Shown here piece after piece: positions 37,487 through 46,013 of a stretch of 64,000 nt of DNA (its first letter is position 1; each line of letters opens with the position of its first letter). The stretch comes from DASRSS01 sp963799045 (GTDB lineage: Bacteria > Actinomycetota > Actinomycetes > Mycobacteriales > Jatrophihabitantaceae): NCBI GenBank assembly GCA_963799045.1, contig CAWCVN010000006.1, forward strand, positions 1-64,000, read 5' to 3'. The position numbers and the translations under genes were made by a program. The notes beneath the pieces are model-generated. The model was not told the origin of the DNA and searched no databases. It saw only the letters and a program-made list of their open reading frames with translations.

Positions 37487-39073
37487 TCAGGCTGCCGGGC
37501 TTGCGCCGGCGGGTTCTCCACACAGGCGGGACAGCGCTGCGGGCGCGATGTCGCCGTCGACGACGGCCGTGATCGCCCCGTTGCGCATGACGTAGACGCG
37601 GTCGCAGTGCCCGCACATCTCGCTCAACTCGCTGCTGGCCATGACCGCAGCCCGACCCTCGTCCACGGCGCGGCGCACCAAACTCATGATCTCTGCCTTC
37701 GCGACGACGTCGATGCCGGCGGTCGGCTCGTCGAGCAGCAACAGGCGCGCGCCATTCAGCAGCCAGCGCGCCAGGATCACCTTCTGCTGATTGCCGCCGG
37801 ACAGCGTGGCCAGCAGGGCGTCGGGGGAGGAACACTTCACACCGAAACGCTCGATCGTCTCCAGTGCGGTCCGGTTCTCCTTGCCGGTACGCACCCAACC
37901 GCCGCGGAACGCCGGCAGGCTAGGCAACATCAGGTTGTCCCGGACGCTGAGGGAGAGCAGCCCACCCTGGTTGCGCCGGTCCTCCGGCAGCAGAGCGACG
38001 CCCGCGGCGATCGCATCGGCGGGGGACTTCCACACGCCGGGCGTGCCGAACACCTCGAAGCCGCCTGAGTGGATCCGGTCGGCCCCGGCGATGGCCCGCA
38101 TCAGTTCGGTGCGGCCCGAGCCGAGCAGTCCTGCGAGGCCGACGATCTCGCCCTTGCCCACCTCGATCGTGACCTGGTCGAGGACCCGGTTCGACACCCG
38201 GTCGACCCTCAGTGCGCGAGACGCGATCGCTCTCCGGGTCGTCAGCGTGGCTGGGCTCGGCGATGCCTGCGGTACCGCTGCCCCGCCCGCGACACCGATC
38301 TCGACCGCTTCTGCGACCGTGTCGGCTGTCGCGGCGGTGCGCATCAGCAGCTTTCCGTCGCGGAGCACGGCGAGGCTGTCGCACAGGCGGGTGATCTCGT
38401 CCATCCGGTGCGAGATGTACACCAGCGTCTGGCCCTCACCGTGCAGCTGGTTCAAAACGTTGACCAAACGGTCGGCCTCGGCCGCAGCCAGCGCTGCGGT
38501 GGGTTCGTCGAGCACGAGCGTGGTCGGCGACATGACCAGGCCGCGGGCGATCATCACGAGGCGGCACTCGGCGGGACTGAGCCGGCCGGCGACCGCGTTC
38601 ATCGAGACGTCCAGCCCTACCCGGTGGCAGGCCGCCCGGGCGACCTTCACGCTGGCCCGGGTACTCACCAGCCCGAAGCGCGAGCTCCATCCGCCGGACA
38701 GCACGTTCTCGGCGACGGTGAGGTCGGGGGCGACGTTCAGCTCCTGCGGGACGTAGCCGATGCCATGCTTGCGGGCCAGGCCGACCGAGGTAAGCGCGAG
38801 TGGCGCACCGTCGACGAGCACCGAGCCGGAGTCGGGCACAGCGGCGCCGGTGAACATGCGGACCAGCGTCGACTTGCCGGCGCCGTTGGCGCCGATGAGA
38901 GCGATCGACTCGCCATGGGCGACGGTCAGGCTGACCTGGTCGAGAGCCTGCGTCCGGCCGTAGCGTTTCGAGATCGACACGGCACCGAGCGCGCAGTGGT
39001 CGCGGGGCGCCTCGGTGAAGCCGTCGCCGGCGCGAGGGTCGCCGGCGACGGGGCTCGGGGAATCGTTCGTCAC
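37487..39073 (-). CDS. ABC transporter ATPase with two ABC domains (RbsA/MglA type)
   Basis: The 528-residue protein has two nucleotide-binding domains, as in monosaccharide importers. Domain 1: Walker A GANGAGKST (61-69), signature LSPAECRLVMIARGL, Walker B LVLDEPTAAL. Domain 2: degenerate Walker A GLLGSGRTE, signature LSGGNQQKVILARWL, Walker B LLLDEPTAGIDV. GTG 39073 overlaps the permease stop by GTGA, so the longer in-frame extension upstream is not used. With the permease it forms an Rbs-type importer. The binding proteins at 14131-15234 and 42652-43752 are the likely partners. Confidence 0.94.
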   Translation of the reverse strand: MTNDSPSPVAGDPRAGDGFTEAPRDHCALGAVSISKRYGRTQALDQVSLTVAHGESIALIGANGAGKSTLVRMFTGAAVPDSGSVLVDGAPLALTSVGLARKHGIGYVPQELNVAPDLTVAENVLSGGWSSRFGLVSTRASVKVARAACHRVGLDVSMNAVAGRLSPAECRLVMIARGLVMSPTTLVLDEPTAALAAAEADRLVNVLNQLHGEGQTLVYISHRMDEITRLCDSLAVLRDGKLLMRTAATADTVAEAVEIGVAGGAAVPQASPSPATLTTRRAIASRALRVDRVSNRVLDQVTIEVGKGEIVGLAGLLGSGRTELMRAIAGADRIHSGGFEVFGTPGVWKSPADAIAAGVALLPEDRRNQGGLLSLSVRDNLMLPSLPAFRGGWVRTGKENRTALETIERFGVKCSSPDALLATLSGGNQQKVILARWLLNGARLLLLDEPTAGIDVVAKAEIMSLVRRAVDEGRAAVMASSELSEMCGHCDRVYVMRNGAITAVVDGDIAPAALSRLCGEPAGASPAA

Positions 39074-40125
39074 GACAGGCTCCGCGACGCCATCTTGGAG
39101 CCGACCACGGCGATGACGAGCAGGCCGCCTTCGACGACCTGAGCCGACCACGACGGGACACCGACGATGATCAGGCCGTCCTGGATCACCGACAGGAAGG
39201 CGACGCCGATGATCGTGCCGCCGATGTCGAAGATGTTGGAGCGGAACACCGTCGTTCCGAGGAAGCAGGCCGCGTATGCCGGCAGCAGCTGAGCGCTCAC
39301 CGCGTTGGGGAAGTACGAGGAGGCCTGCGCGGTGATCAGTAGCGCTGCCAGGGCGCCTGCGACAGCCGTGCTGACGAAGCCGAGGCTGCGCAGCTGGTCG
39401 ACTCGCACGCCGGAGAGGCGGGCTGCCTCGGCGTTACCGCCGATCGCGCGCATCCGGCGCCCGGCGACCGTTCGGTCCATGATCAGGTAGACGAGGACCG
39501 CGAAGAGCAGAGCGATCACGACGGGCGTCGGGACACCGAGGATGTCCGCGGTGCCGATGTCGGTGAAGCTCGTCGGAATCTTGTCGAAGATGGTGGCGCC
39601 GTTGGCCACCGCGAACTCGATGCCGGCCATCACGGTGCCGGCGCCGAGCGTGACGATGAAGGCGTTCACTCGGCTCTTGACGACAACCCAGCCGATGAAG
39701 GCGCCGACCACAGCGGCGCCGAGGACCGTGAGGCCGAGCGAGCCGATCCAGTTGACGCCTTCGACGCTGATCAGCGTGATCAGCACGGCGGCGGAGAGCT
39801 GCGAACTGTTTGCGATGGATAGGTCGAACTCGCCCATGCTCAGCGGCACGGTCAGGCCGGCCGACAGCACCAGGAGCGGCGCGGCGATTATGGCGGTCGA
39901 CTTGAGATTCGCGATGCTCAGAAACGCGTCGGGCTTGAGGAAGCCGAAGACGGCGATGATCAGCACCAGCGCAGCGAGCAGACCGAACCTCGACACCCAT
40001 TGCAGCAGTCGAGGATCGCGCGGCGCGAGGCGGAGCTCGAAACCCTCCACTGCCTCAACGCCGGCATCGCCTGCTGGCGCCAGGGCGCTCGCTTCCGTGC
40101 TGGGGCGGCTCTCAACCGTGGACAT
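39070..40125 (-). CDS. ABC transporter permease (RbsC type)
   Basis: The 351-residue protein has a cytoplasmic N-terminus of about 45 residues then eight to ten hydrophobic helices (LLAALVLIIAVFGFL, LLVLSAGLTVPLSMGEFDLS, VTLGAGTVMAGIEFAV, VIALLFAVLVYLIM). The BPD_transp_2 signature region reads GGNAEAARLSGVRVDQLRSLGFV, split here as family-typical EAARLSGV. First gene of a leftward operon with the ATPase and two SnoaL-like genes. ATG 40125 has AGGA nearby. It is divergent from the P450. Confidence 0.93.
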   Translation of the reverse strand: MSTVESRPSTEASALAPAGDAGVEAVEGFELRLAPRDPRLLQWVSRFGLLAALVLIIAVFGFLKPDAFLSIANLKSTAIIAAPLLVLSAGLTVPLSMGEFDLSIANSSQLSAAVLITLISVEGVNWIGSLGLTVLGAAVVGAFIGWVVVKSRVNAFIVTLGAGTVMAGIEFAVANGATIFDKIPTSFTDIGTADILGVPTPVVIALLFAVLVYLIMDRTVAGRRMRAIGGNAEAARLSGVRVDQLRSLGFVSTAVAGALAALLITAQASSYFPNAVSAQLLPAYAACFLGTTVFRSNIFDIGGTIIGVAFLSVIQDGLIIVGVPSWSAQVVEGGLLVIAVVGSKMASRSLS

Positions 40126-40176
40126 GTCACGTCCTCATCGTGCCAGCGCATCGTTGTCGCGACGCGAGCCAGGAAA

Positions 40177-40190
40177 ATGATATTCATAAT
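40177..40190. promoter_or_regulatory. Operator-like site ATGATATTCATAAT
   Basis: In the 183-base gap between permease and P450; ATGA-TAT-TCAT is symmetric. Same core as 16608-16621 and 26337-26350. Confidence 0.55.
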
Positions 40191-40246
40191 ACTGGATGAC
40201 GCAGGGGCGCAGGTCAAGAGCCTTGCTCTTCGGGGCGAGGTAATCC

Positions 40247-40260
40247 ATGATGACCATTAC
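40247..40260. promoter_or_regulatory. Second operator-like site ATGATGACCATTAC
   Basis: Fifty-seven bases after the first site's end in the same divergent gap and closer to the P450 start. It differs from the thiolase-side site at three of fourteen positions, two of them inside the ATGATAACCATAA core. Another CATGAT follows at 40261. Confidence 0.45.
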
Positions 40261-40308
40261 CATGATAGATGAGGTCATGGGTCTGCATGCGGGAAGGACG
40301 AAATCGAC

Positions 40309-41616
40309 GTGACCGAGACCGTCAGTGACATCAGCTTCTTCGACCCAGCCACGAACAAGTGCCCGTACGGAGCGCACCAGAAGCTGCGTGACGAGGCGCC
40401 GCTGTGGCGCGATCCAGCGACCGGTATGTACGTGCTGTCACGCTACGAGGACATCCGCGCAGTCCTCGCCGAGCCCGAGATCTATACGAACCGCGTGGGC
40501 AGTGCGGCGGGCATGACCGAGAAGGCCGTGCGCCCCGAGGACCCGGAGCAGGCTGCCATCTTCGACCGCGAAGCGGCGCATGCCCGAGAGATCGCCGCGC
40601 TCTACGAGAACGAGGGATGGACCCCGGTCGCCACGCTCGACGCGCTGGACGCACCGGAGCACCTGCAGCTGCGCCGAATGTTCAGTGACGCGTTCCGCCC
40701 GGCGCGGATCAGCATGCTCGACCCCTTCGTCGAGGCGCTGGCCAACAAGCTGATGGACGAGTTCATCGACAAGGGTGAGTGTGAGTGGGTTGCCTCCTAC
40801 GCCGTTCCGCTGCCGCTGTACACGATCGGTAAGCAGATGGGCGTGCCGGAGGAAGACATGCCCAAGATCAAGGAATGGACGGACGCCTGGGTGCAGCGCC
40901 TCGGCCTGATGCAGACGCCCGAGGAGCGCCTGTGGTCGGTCCGCAAGGAGATCGAGGCTCAGCAGTACTTCCAACCGATCTTCGAGCGGCTGCGCAAGCA
41001 CCCTGAGGACACGCTGCTCAGTGATCTGGTGAACAAGGAGATCCCGGAGTGGGGTCGCACGCTCAACGACAACGAGCTGCACTCGGAGATGATGGCCGAC
41101 TTCTTCGTCGGAGGCTCGGAGACGACCACCAACGCACTCGCGGCGGGCATGGTGATGCTGGTCGAGCGTCCTGACGTGTTCGCCGCCCTGAAGGCCGACC
41201 CGGACAAGCACCTGCCGACGTTCATCGAGGAGGTTGTCCGCCTCGAAGGCCCGGTGCAGGCAATGCTGCGCGAAACGTCGGAGGACGTGACGATCCATGG
41301 CGTCGACATCCCGGCCGGTTCGATCATCAGCCTGCGCTTCGGCGCGGCGAACCGCGACGAACGCTACTACCGGGAACGGGCCGCCGAGCTCGATCTCGAG
41401 CGCGACAAGCCGCGTTCCCACCTGGGCTTCGGCGCCGGCCCGCACGTCTGCCTCGGTGCCCCGCTGGCCCGCCGCGAGATGTACTACGGCTTCAAGACCG
41501 TGGTTCAGCGAATCGAGAGCATCCGCCTGCCGGACAAGAACTCCTTCGACTACCACCCGAGCTATTTCCTGCGCGGGCTGAAGGAGCTGTGGGTGGAATT
41601 CACCCCTGCGAAGTAG
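40309..41616 (+). CDS. Cytochrome P450
   Basis: The 435-residue soluble P450 has the I-helix oxygen-binding segment FFVGGSETTTNAL, the ExxR motif EEVVRLEG, and the heme loop FGAGPHVCLGAPLARRE with ligand C381. The N-terminus has no membrane anchor. It shares the catabolic region's operator-like sites upstream, so it probably hydroxylates the imported compound or an acyl chain, with the [3Fe-4S] ferredoxin at 43925 as possible electron donor. GTG 40309 follows GGAAGG. The frame is intact. Confidence 0.95.
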   Translation: MTETVSDISFFDPATNKCPYGAHQKLRDEAPLWRDPATGMYVLSRYEDIRAVLAEPEIYTNRVGSAAGMTEKAVRPEDPEQAAIFDREAAHAREIAALYENEGWTPVATLDALDAPEHLQLRRMFSDAFRPARISMLDPFVEALANKLMDEFIDKGECEWVASYAVPLPLYTIGKQMGVPEEDMPKIKEWTDAWVQRLGLMQTPEERLWSVRKEIEAQQYFQPIFERLRKHPEDTLLSDLVNKEIPEWGRTLNDNELHSEMMADFFVGGSETTTNALAAGMVMLVERPDVFAALKADPDKHLPTFIEEVVRLEGPVQAMLRETSEDVTIHGVDIPAGSIISLRFGAANRDERYYRERAAELDLERDKPRSHLGFGAGPHVCLGAPLARREMYYGFKTVVQRIESIRLPDKNSFDYHPSYFLRGLKELWVEFTPAK

Positions 41617-41626
41617 CTGACCCACA

Positions 41627-41666
41627 CCAGAAGGGCCCCGGCGGTGTCGCGCCGGGGCCCTTCTGG
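41627..41666. terminator. Strong bidirectional hairpin between P450 and SDR
   Basis: A perfect 17-bp stem (41627-41643 with 41650-41666) encloses the loop GTGTCG, in the gap between two convergent genes. Confidence 0.85.
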
Positions 41667-41698
41667 CGTTGCCGCACATCAGCCGCCGCGTATCTGCG

Positions 41699-42532
41699 TC
41701 ACTGCATGCCGAGCGCCTCGACCGTGTCGCGCCAGGCCATGACGCCACCGTCGATGAGCCAGACCACGCCGTCGACGAAGCCGGCCGCGTCGCTGGCCAG
41801 GAAGCACACCAGCTCGGCGACGTCGTCCGGGTGTCCGATACGTCGCACCAGGTGCGCGCCCAGCTGCGCCGCGTTCGGGTTCGGCGGGGGAGCGTCGTCG
41901 GCGCTCATATGGGCGCCGATGGAGGCAGAGACGTCACGGACCATGTTCGTGTCCACCGACGCGGGGGCGTAGCAGTTCACCCGGATCCCGTATGGCGCGA
42001 GGGCAACGGCGAGGTTGCGGGTGAGCATCGCGATCGCACCCTTGCTCGTCCCGTAGGCGAGGCCGAACGGGTATCCGGCGAAGCTGGCCGTGGAGCCGGC
42101 GTTGACGATGTTCGGGCCGCGCGTGCTGGCCTTGAGGTAGGGCAGCGCCAGCTGCGAGCAGAGGAAGGCGCCGCGGACGTTCACCGCCATCACCTTGTCG
42201 AACACCTCGACGGGCATCGTCTCGAAGGCGAACGTGTCACTGACCATGCTCTCGTGGACGCCGGCGTTGTTGTGCACGACGTCGATACCACCGAACGTCT
42301 GCGCTGCCGTGGACATCAACGCACTCACCTCCTCGGAGGAGGTGACGTCGCAGCGGACGAACGCGGCCTGCCCGCCGTCAGACCGGATTGCGCGAGCCGC
42401 CTGCTCGCCGTCGTCGACCGAGATGTCGGAGAGCACGACGTTCGCACCACGGGCTGCTGCCATGCGCGCGGTGGCCAGGCCGATGCCGGTCGCGGCTCCG
42501 GTGATCACGAAGGTCTTACCCGAAACGGTCAT
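41699..42532 (-). CDS. Short-chain dehydrogenase/reductase
   Basis: The 277-residue protein has the cofactor motif TGAATGIG, an Asp after the second strand (VVLSDISVDD) that predicts NAD preference, the structural NNAG (HNNAGVHESM), a catalytic Ser in NAGSTASFAG, and Tyr-Lys in YGTSKGAIAML. The ending GFVDGVVWLIDGG is standard. AGGGAGTTGTCCGC precedes ATG 42532; a longer frame upstream lacks this. Likely oxidises the P450 product or another alcohol of the pathway. Intact. Confidence 0.93.
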   Translation of the reverse strand: MTVSGKTFVITGAATGIGLATARMAAARGANVVLSDISVDDGEQAARAIRSDGGQAAFVRCDVTSSEEVSALMSTAAQTFGGIDVVHNNAGVHESMVSDTFAFETMPVEVFDKVMAVNVRGAFLCSQLALPYLKASTRGPNIVNAGSTASFAGYPFGLAYGTSKGAIAMLTRNLAVALAPYGIRVNCYAPASVDTNMVRDVSASIGAHMSADDAPPPNPNAAQLGAHLVRRIGHPDDVAELVCFLASDAAGFVDGVVWLIDGGVMAWRDTVEALGMQ

Positions 42533-42595
42533 GCGGACAACTCCCTGGAACTCGTGTTGTGGTGATCGATGGTCATCCTTGCGGCCCGTGACAGC

Positions 42596-42634
42596 GGCAA
42601 GGGCGAGGCCCGACACGCGGACCTCGCCCTTGCC
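42596..42634 (-). terminator. Hairpin terminator downstream of the second binding-protein gene
   Basis: Perfect 13-bp stem GGCAAGGGCGAGG (42596-42608) with CCTCGCCCTTGCC (42622-42634), 18 bases past the binding-protein stop and upstream of the SDR start. It separates the two genes transcriptionally. Confidence 0.75.
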
Positions 42635-42651
42635 TCATGCATGTACCGGGT

Positions 42652-43752
42652 TCAGCTGGTCAGCGAGACGCCTTCGGACTTCCACCGGTTCAGGAAGAAC
42701 GGCTGGAAGGGTTCGTAGTTCAGCGTGGTGCCCGATGCCGGCACGTTGTCCGGAGTGACCAACTGGTACGGCAGCGGCTTGACCGACATGTTGGTCACCC
42801 AGTCGCTCTTGTTCAGCAGGAACTTGTTGACCAGGGCGTCCATGGCGTACCAGGGGCCGTACTGGATGGGTGAGTCGACGACAGCGAGCTTCTGGTTGGT
42901 GCCCTTGGCTGCGCGCAGCAGCCCGAAGTCGATCGGATCGACGTAGTAGGAGTAGACGCCGACCTTGTCGAGCATGTTGAGCGACTTGAGCACCTGGATC
43001 GACGAGCTGAACTCGAAGTCCTGCAGGCCCCAGATCATGTTGATGTCCGGGTGCGCGCGCAGCGTGTTGGTCACGGCGGAGACGGTGTCCTGGACCGCGT
43101 TGGCGAGGTCGGTCTCGTGGGTCTGGGAGACGGTGACGTGCCCCTTGGTCTTGGCGACCAGTTCGTTCTTGCGGTCCACGATCGCGAGAATCGCCGAGGC
43201 GTCCAGGCTCAGCGCCTTGGACTGGCCGGGGAAGTCCTTCAGCATCTGGGCGGCGAGCATGTCCGACATCGTCGCGTCGCTCGGTGCGTACGTCGCTGCT
43301 GCGAAATGTGTCGGGTCGATCAGCGGCGCGCCGATCGCGATGATCGGGATGCCCTTGGCCTTGGCGGCCTGCATACCGGCCATCGTCTGCGCCGGGTTCT
43401 CGGCGATGTCGAGGATCGCGTCGACGCCCTTGTTCACCAGCGCCGACATGTCGGCGCCTTCCTTCTGCGGGTCACCGTTCGCGTCCAGGACTACGACGTT
43501 CCAGCCGAGCGCCTTGGCGGCGGCCTTGATGGTGTCGACCTGCAGCGGGACGTTCGGCGAGGCCAGAGTGATTGCCGCGACGCCGATGGTGTAGGACTTG
43601 TGGCCGCTGGAGGCGGACGAACCGCCGTTCGACACGCTGTTTCCGCTGGTCGAACCTCCGCCGGAGCTGGAGCAGGCCGACAACAGCACTGCACCGGCCA
43701 GGGTCCCGATGAGCGGGGCCCAGCGCAAACCCTTGCGTCGCGCTTTCCTCAT
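42652..43752 (-). CDS. ABC transporter substrate-binding lipoprotein, paralogue 2
   Basis: The 366-residue protein has a lipoprotein signal ending LLSAC (Cys27), a Gly/Ser linker and a type I binding fold (TIGVAAITLASPN, VNKGVDAILDIA, AKGIPIIAIGAPLIDP). It aligns along its whole length with 14131-15234. GAGAGG lies eight bases before ATG 43752; an upstream extension to 43836 is unlikely. Together with the transporter at 37487-40125 it suggests two binding proteins with related ligands for one membrane unit. Confidence 0.92.
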   Translation of the reverse strand: MRKARRKGLRWAPLIGTLAGAVLLSACSSSGGGSTSGNSVSNGGSSASSGHKSYTIGVAAITLASPNVPLQVDTIKAAAKALGWNVVVLDANGDPQKEGADMSALVNKGVDAILDIAENPAQTMAGMQAAKAKGIPIIAIGAPLIDPTHFAAATYAPSDATMSDMLAAQMLKDFPGQSKALSLDASAILAIVDRKNELVAKTKGHVTVSQTHETDLANAVQDTVSAVTNTLRAHPDINMIWGLQDFEFSSSIQVLKSLNMLDKVGVYSYYVDPIDFGLLRAAKGTNQKLAVVDSPIQYGPWYAMDALVNKFLLNKSDWVTNMSVKPLPYQLVTPDNVPASGTTLNYEPFQPFFLNRWKSEGVSLTS

Positions 43753-43924
43753 GTGTCGCCTCTCTTGATCCGTGACTATAACTAGGGTCATCATTCTTAT
43801 CAATCGCAGCATGGAGGCCGGGATGGGCGACGTCAAGTCTCAAACCGGTTACGCCACGACCGTGGCGCGATGAACCAACTGATTTCGGGCAGCGGGCAGG
43901 CCCGACGGGACGAAGGGGCAGGAC

Positions 43925-44122
43925 ATGGCCGTTGTCACTGGAAACACGGATGTCTGTCAGGGGTACGCGAACTGCGTCGAGGAGGCGCCCTCGGTCTTCC
44001 GACTGGGCGACGACGGGCTGGTCGAGGTAGTGCGCGACACCGTGGACGGCGCCGAACAGGCACTCGCCGAGAGCGCCGTCCGCAATTGCCCGGTTTCGGC
44101 GTTACGACTGCGCGATGCCTGA
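43925..44122 (+). CDS. Short [3Fe-4S] ferredoxin (P450-type)
   Basis: The 65-residue protein has C11 and C17 (VCQGYANC) and C55 (NCPV), the three-Cys pattern of actinobacterial ferredoxins that feed P450s; the fourth Cys of [4Fe-4S] proteins is absent. It lies 2.3 kb from the P450, separated by two genes on the other strand. AAGGGGCAGGAC precedes ATG 43925. No reductase is visible in the window. Confidence 0.9.
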   Translation: MAVVTGNTDVCQGYANCVEEAPSVFRLGDDGLVEVVRDTVDGAEQALAESAVRNCPVSALRLRDA

Positions 44123-44137
44123 GACCACGGGCTCGGG

Positions 44138-45316
44138 TTGAATGAAGCGGTGGGAATCGACGAGATCAACCGCTTCGTGCAGCGCGACCGTCCGCTGTTC
44201 CTGGAACAGTGGCAGCGGCTCGCGCTGGTGCCGGCGCCGGCGGGAGCGGAAGCCGAGCGAGCACAGCTGATCGCACGGTTCGCCCAGGACGCTGGCGCCG
44301 ACCGCGTGGAGACCGACCGAGTCGGCAACGTCGTCGCGACGATCGAGGGCAGTGGGGATAGGGACCTGAGCTTCCTCGCGACGATGGATGACCTCGACTC
44401 GGTGGCGGCGCACCGGCGCGAGAGCGACCGCATCGAGGTGGACGGCGACCGGCTGGTCGGGCCGTGCTCGCAGACGACCTCATCGGACGCGACCGGGCTG
44501 GGCCTGATCCGCTTCGCAGCACAGGGCGGCCGGCGATTCCGGCGGCTCACGGTCGCGTTCGTGCTCGGCGAGGAGACGGGGCTGACCGGCGTGCGCGCGC
44601 TGTGCGAGGACCGCGCCGACCGGCTGGGCTGGGTGATCGACCTGATGGGCGGCATCGGCACGATCAGCTGGAACGCGATCGGCTTCGACGGCGTGCGGGT
44701 GGAGTTCCGCGCCGAGCCTAAGCATTCGCTCTACGGGGGAGTCTCGGAGGTCTCCGAGGCGATCGCGCGGTTCGTCGCCGCCGTGCACGCCGACGTGCCG
44801 CCGTCGGTCGAGCCCGAGCCGTCCGGTCCGCTGGACCAGATCACCGGGCCGCTGACCATCCGGCGAATCAACCGGGTCGCGGCCGGCGAGGTCTTCAACC
44901 ACTCGCCCCAGGTCGGCACGGTCGGTGTGGACATCCGCAGCACGGACCCTGAGGTCCTGCGCGGACTCGGCCGGTCCACGCGTGCCCTGGCCGAGTCCGT
45001 CGCGGCGCAGGTGGGGGTCGGGGTGACGTGTCACGACGACGTGCAGCAGCCGGCGGCACTGCTGCCCGGTGGAGTCGACCACCCCCTCGTACGGGCGGCC
45101 GCGCGGTCGGTGCGCGAGGCCGGAGTCGAACCGGTGCTGCGGCCGTGGAGCAGTTCGAACATCAACGTGGCGTACGCGGCGGGACTCGAGGGGATCGTGC
45201 ACGACGACCCCGGGCGCGGCGGCGGGCGCGGCACGGCGAGCGAGTGGATCGACATCACCGCCGTGCTCGCGGGGTTCGCCGCGGACTGCCGGATGCTGCA
45301 GCTGCTTGCCGAGTGA
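44138..45316 (+). CDS. M20-like metallopeptidase homologue with altered metal sites
   Basis: The 392-residue protein has the two-domain build of M20 peptidases/deacylases: FLATMDDLDSV at the first metal motif, SSDATGLGLI at the second, GEETGLTGVRAL with the catalytic Glu pair, and a dimerisation domain (HSPQVGTVGVDIRST). However, the first motif lacks the usual HxD His, the later Asp region reads IDLMGG, and the C-terminal His position reads RGTASEW. It may be catalytically changed or inactive. It starts TTG 44138 (GTG 44150 is possible) just after the ferredoxin gene. Confidence 0.78.
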   Translation: MNEAVGIDEINRFVQRDRPLFLEQWQRLALVPAPAGAEAERAQLIARFAQDAGADRVETDRVGNVVATIEGSGDRDLSFLATMDDLDSVAAHRRESDRIEVDGDRLVGPCSQTTSSDATGLGLIRFAAQGGRRFRRLTVAFVLGEETGLTGVRALCEDRADRLGWVIDLMGGIGTISWNAIGFDGVRVEFRAEPKHSLYGGVSEVSEAIARFVAAVHADVPPSVEPEPSGPLDQITGPLTIRRINRVAAGEVFNHSPQVGTVGVDIRSTDPEVLRGLGRSTRALAESVAAQVGVGVTCHDDVQQPAALLPGGVDHPLVRAAARSVREAGVEPVLRPWSSSNINVAYAAGLEGIVHDDPGRGGGRGTASEWIDITAVLAGFAADCRMLQLLAE

Positions 45317-45361
45317 GCCGTAGCCGCGTCGCGCGGTTTGCTGCCTGCCCACGTGGACCGG

Positions 45362-45658
45362 TCAGGACCTGTCGGTTTCCGGCTTCGGCTGGTCCAGGTC
45401 ATGCAGGGCGTCCGCGGCAGCCGCCCGCAGGAGGATGGCACGGATTCGGCTGATGGTGTTGTCGATCTCCTCGACGCTGTCAAGCAGCTGACGGGACGTG
45501 GCCGGGTCCTGGAGCCGCGCCGCGAGGCTGGAAAGCGCGAACGTGGCACTCGACAGGTTCCGCACCACGGACCTGTTGAGGTCAGCGAACAGCCGTTCCC
45601 GCGCAGTGGGCGACCCCACGGCGTCGGGATACTCACGCGTCGGCGCGGGCAAGTTCAT
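45362..45658 (-). CDS. Histidine-kinase dimerisation-like protein lacking the phospho-acceptor His
   Basis: The 98-residue protein resembles the HisKA_3 helix pair of DevS/NarX-type kinases: ERLFADLNRSVVRNLSSATF, then QLLDSVEEIDNTISRIRAIL. Family members read DLHDTVIQRLF and LDDTIREIRSTIF. Asn28 sits where the phosphorylated His should be, and no ATPase domain follows. It could be a dimerising or decoy partner rather than a kinase. It overlaps the gene upstream by 26 bases and is the last gene of the heliorhodopsin operon. Start MNLPAPT at 45658. Confidence 0.6.
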   Translation of the reverse strand: MNLPAPTREYPDAVGSPTARERLFADLNRSVVRNLSSATFALSSLAARLQDPATSRQLLDSVEEIDNTISRIRAILLRAAAADALHDLDQPKPETDRS

Positions 45659-45998
45659 CGCTTCGCCTTTCGGCGCGTGGCGCGAGAGGGTTCTCCCGTC
45701 GTCCAGGCCGATCGCCGGCACTGTGATCCAGCATCGCCAGGGTTGCCGTCAGCGTGGCAGCGGCGCGGTCGGCGATCTTGCTGGTCGACTTGGCGCGTGC
45801 GTGGGCCACCCAGCCTTGGACCCGCCGCAGCGCCGTGCGGGTGGGGTGCTTGGCCAACAGCGCCCGGGCGGCGTCGTCGCGGCTCCAGGCGTCTTGGGAG
45901 GCGAGCCGGATGAGCTCCAGGGCCACCAGGTCGGAGTCGTGCCCCCGAAGGCGGGCCGAGGAACTCGTCGCTGCCGCGTGGGTGGTGCGGACGGGCAT
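45633..45998 (-). CDS. Small helical protein of unknown function
   Basis: The 121-residue product is Ala/Arg-rich and predicted helical (DLVALELIRLASQD, DDAARALLAKHPTRTALRRV, RAAATLTATLAMLD). No family is recognised. It starts 15 bases after the heliorhodopsin stop and overlaps the next gene, so cotranscription is likely. No signal peptide or membrane segment. Confidence 0.6.
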   Translation of the reverse strand: MPVRTTHAAATSSSARLRGHDSDLVALELIRLASQDAWSRDDAARALLAKHPTRTALRRVQGWVAHARAKSTSKIADRAAATLTATLAMLDHSAGDRPGRRENPLAPRAERRSDELARADA

Positions 45999-46013
45999 GG
46001 TGACCTCCTAGGG

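Noticed and set aside
43870..44145. 91-residue frame overlapping the ferredoxin gene
   Set aside because: Arg/Gly-rich, in another frame over the clearly conserved ferredoxin.
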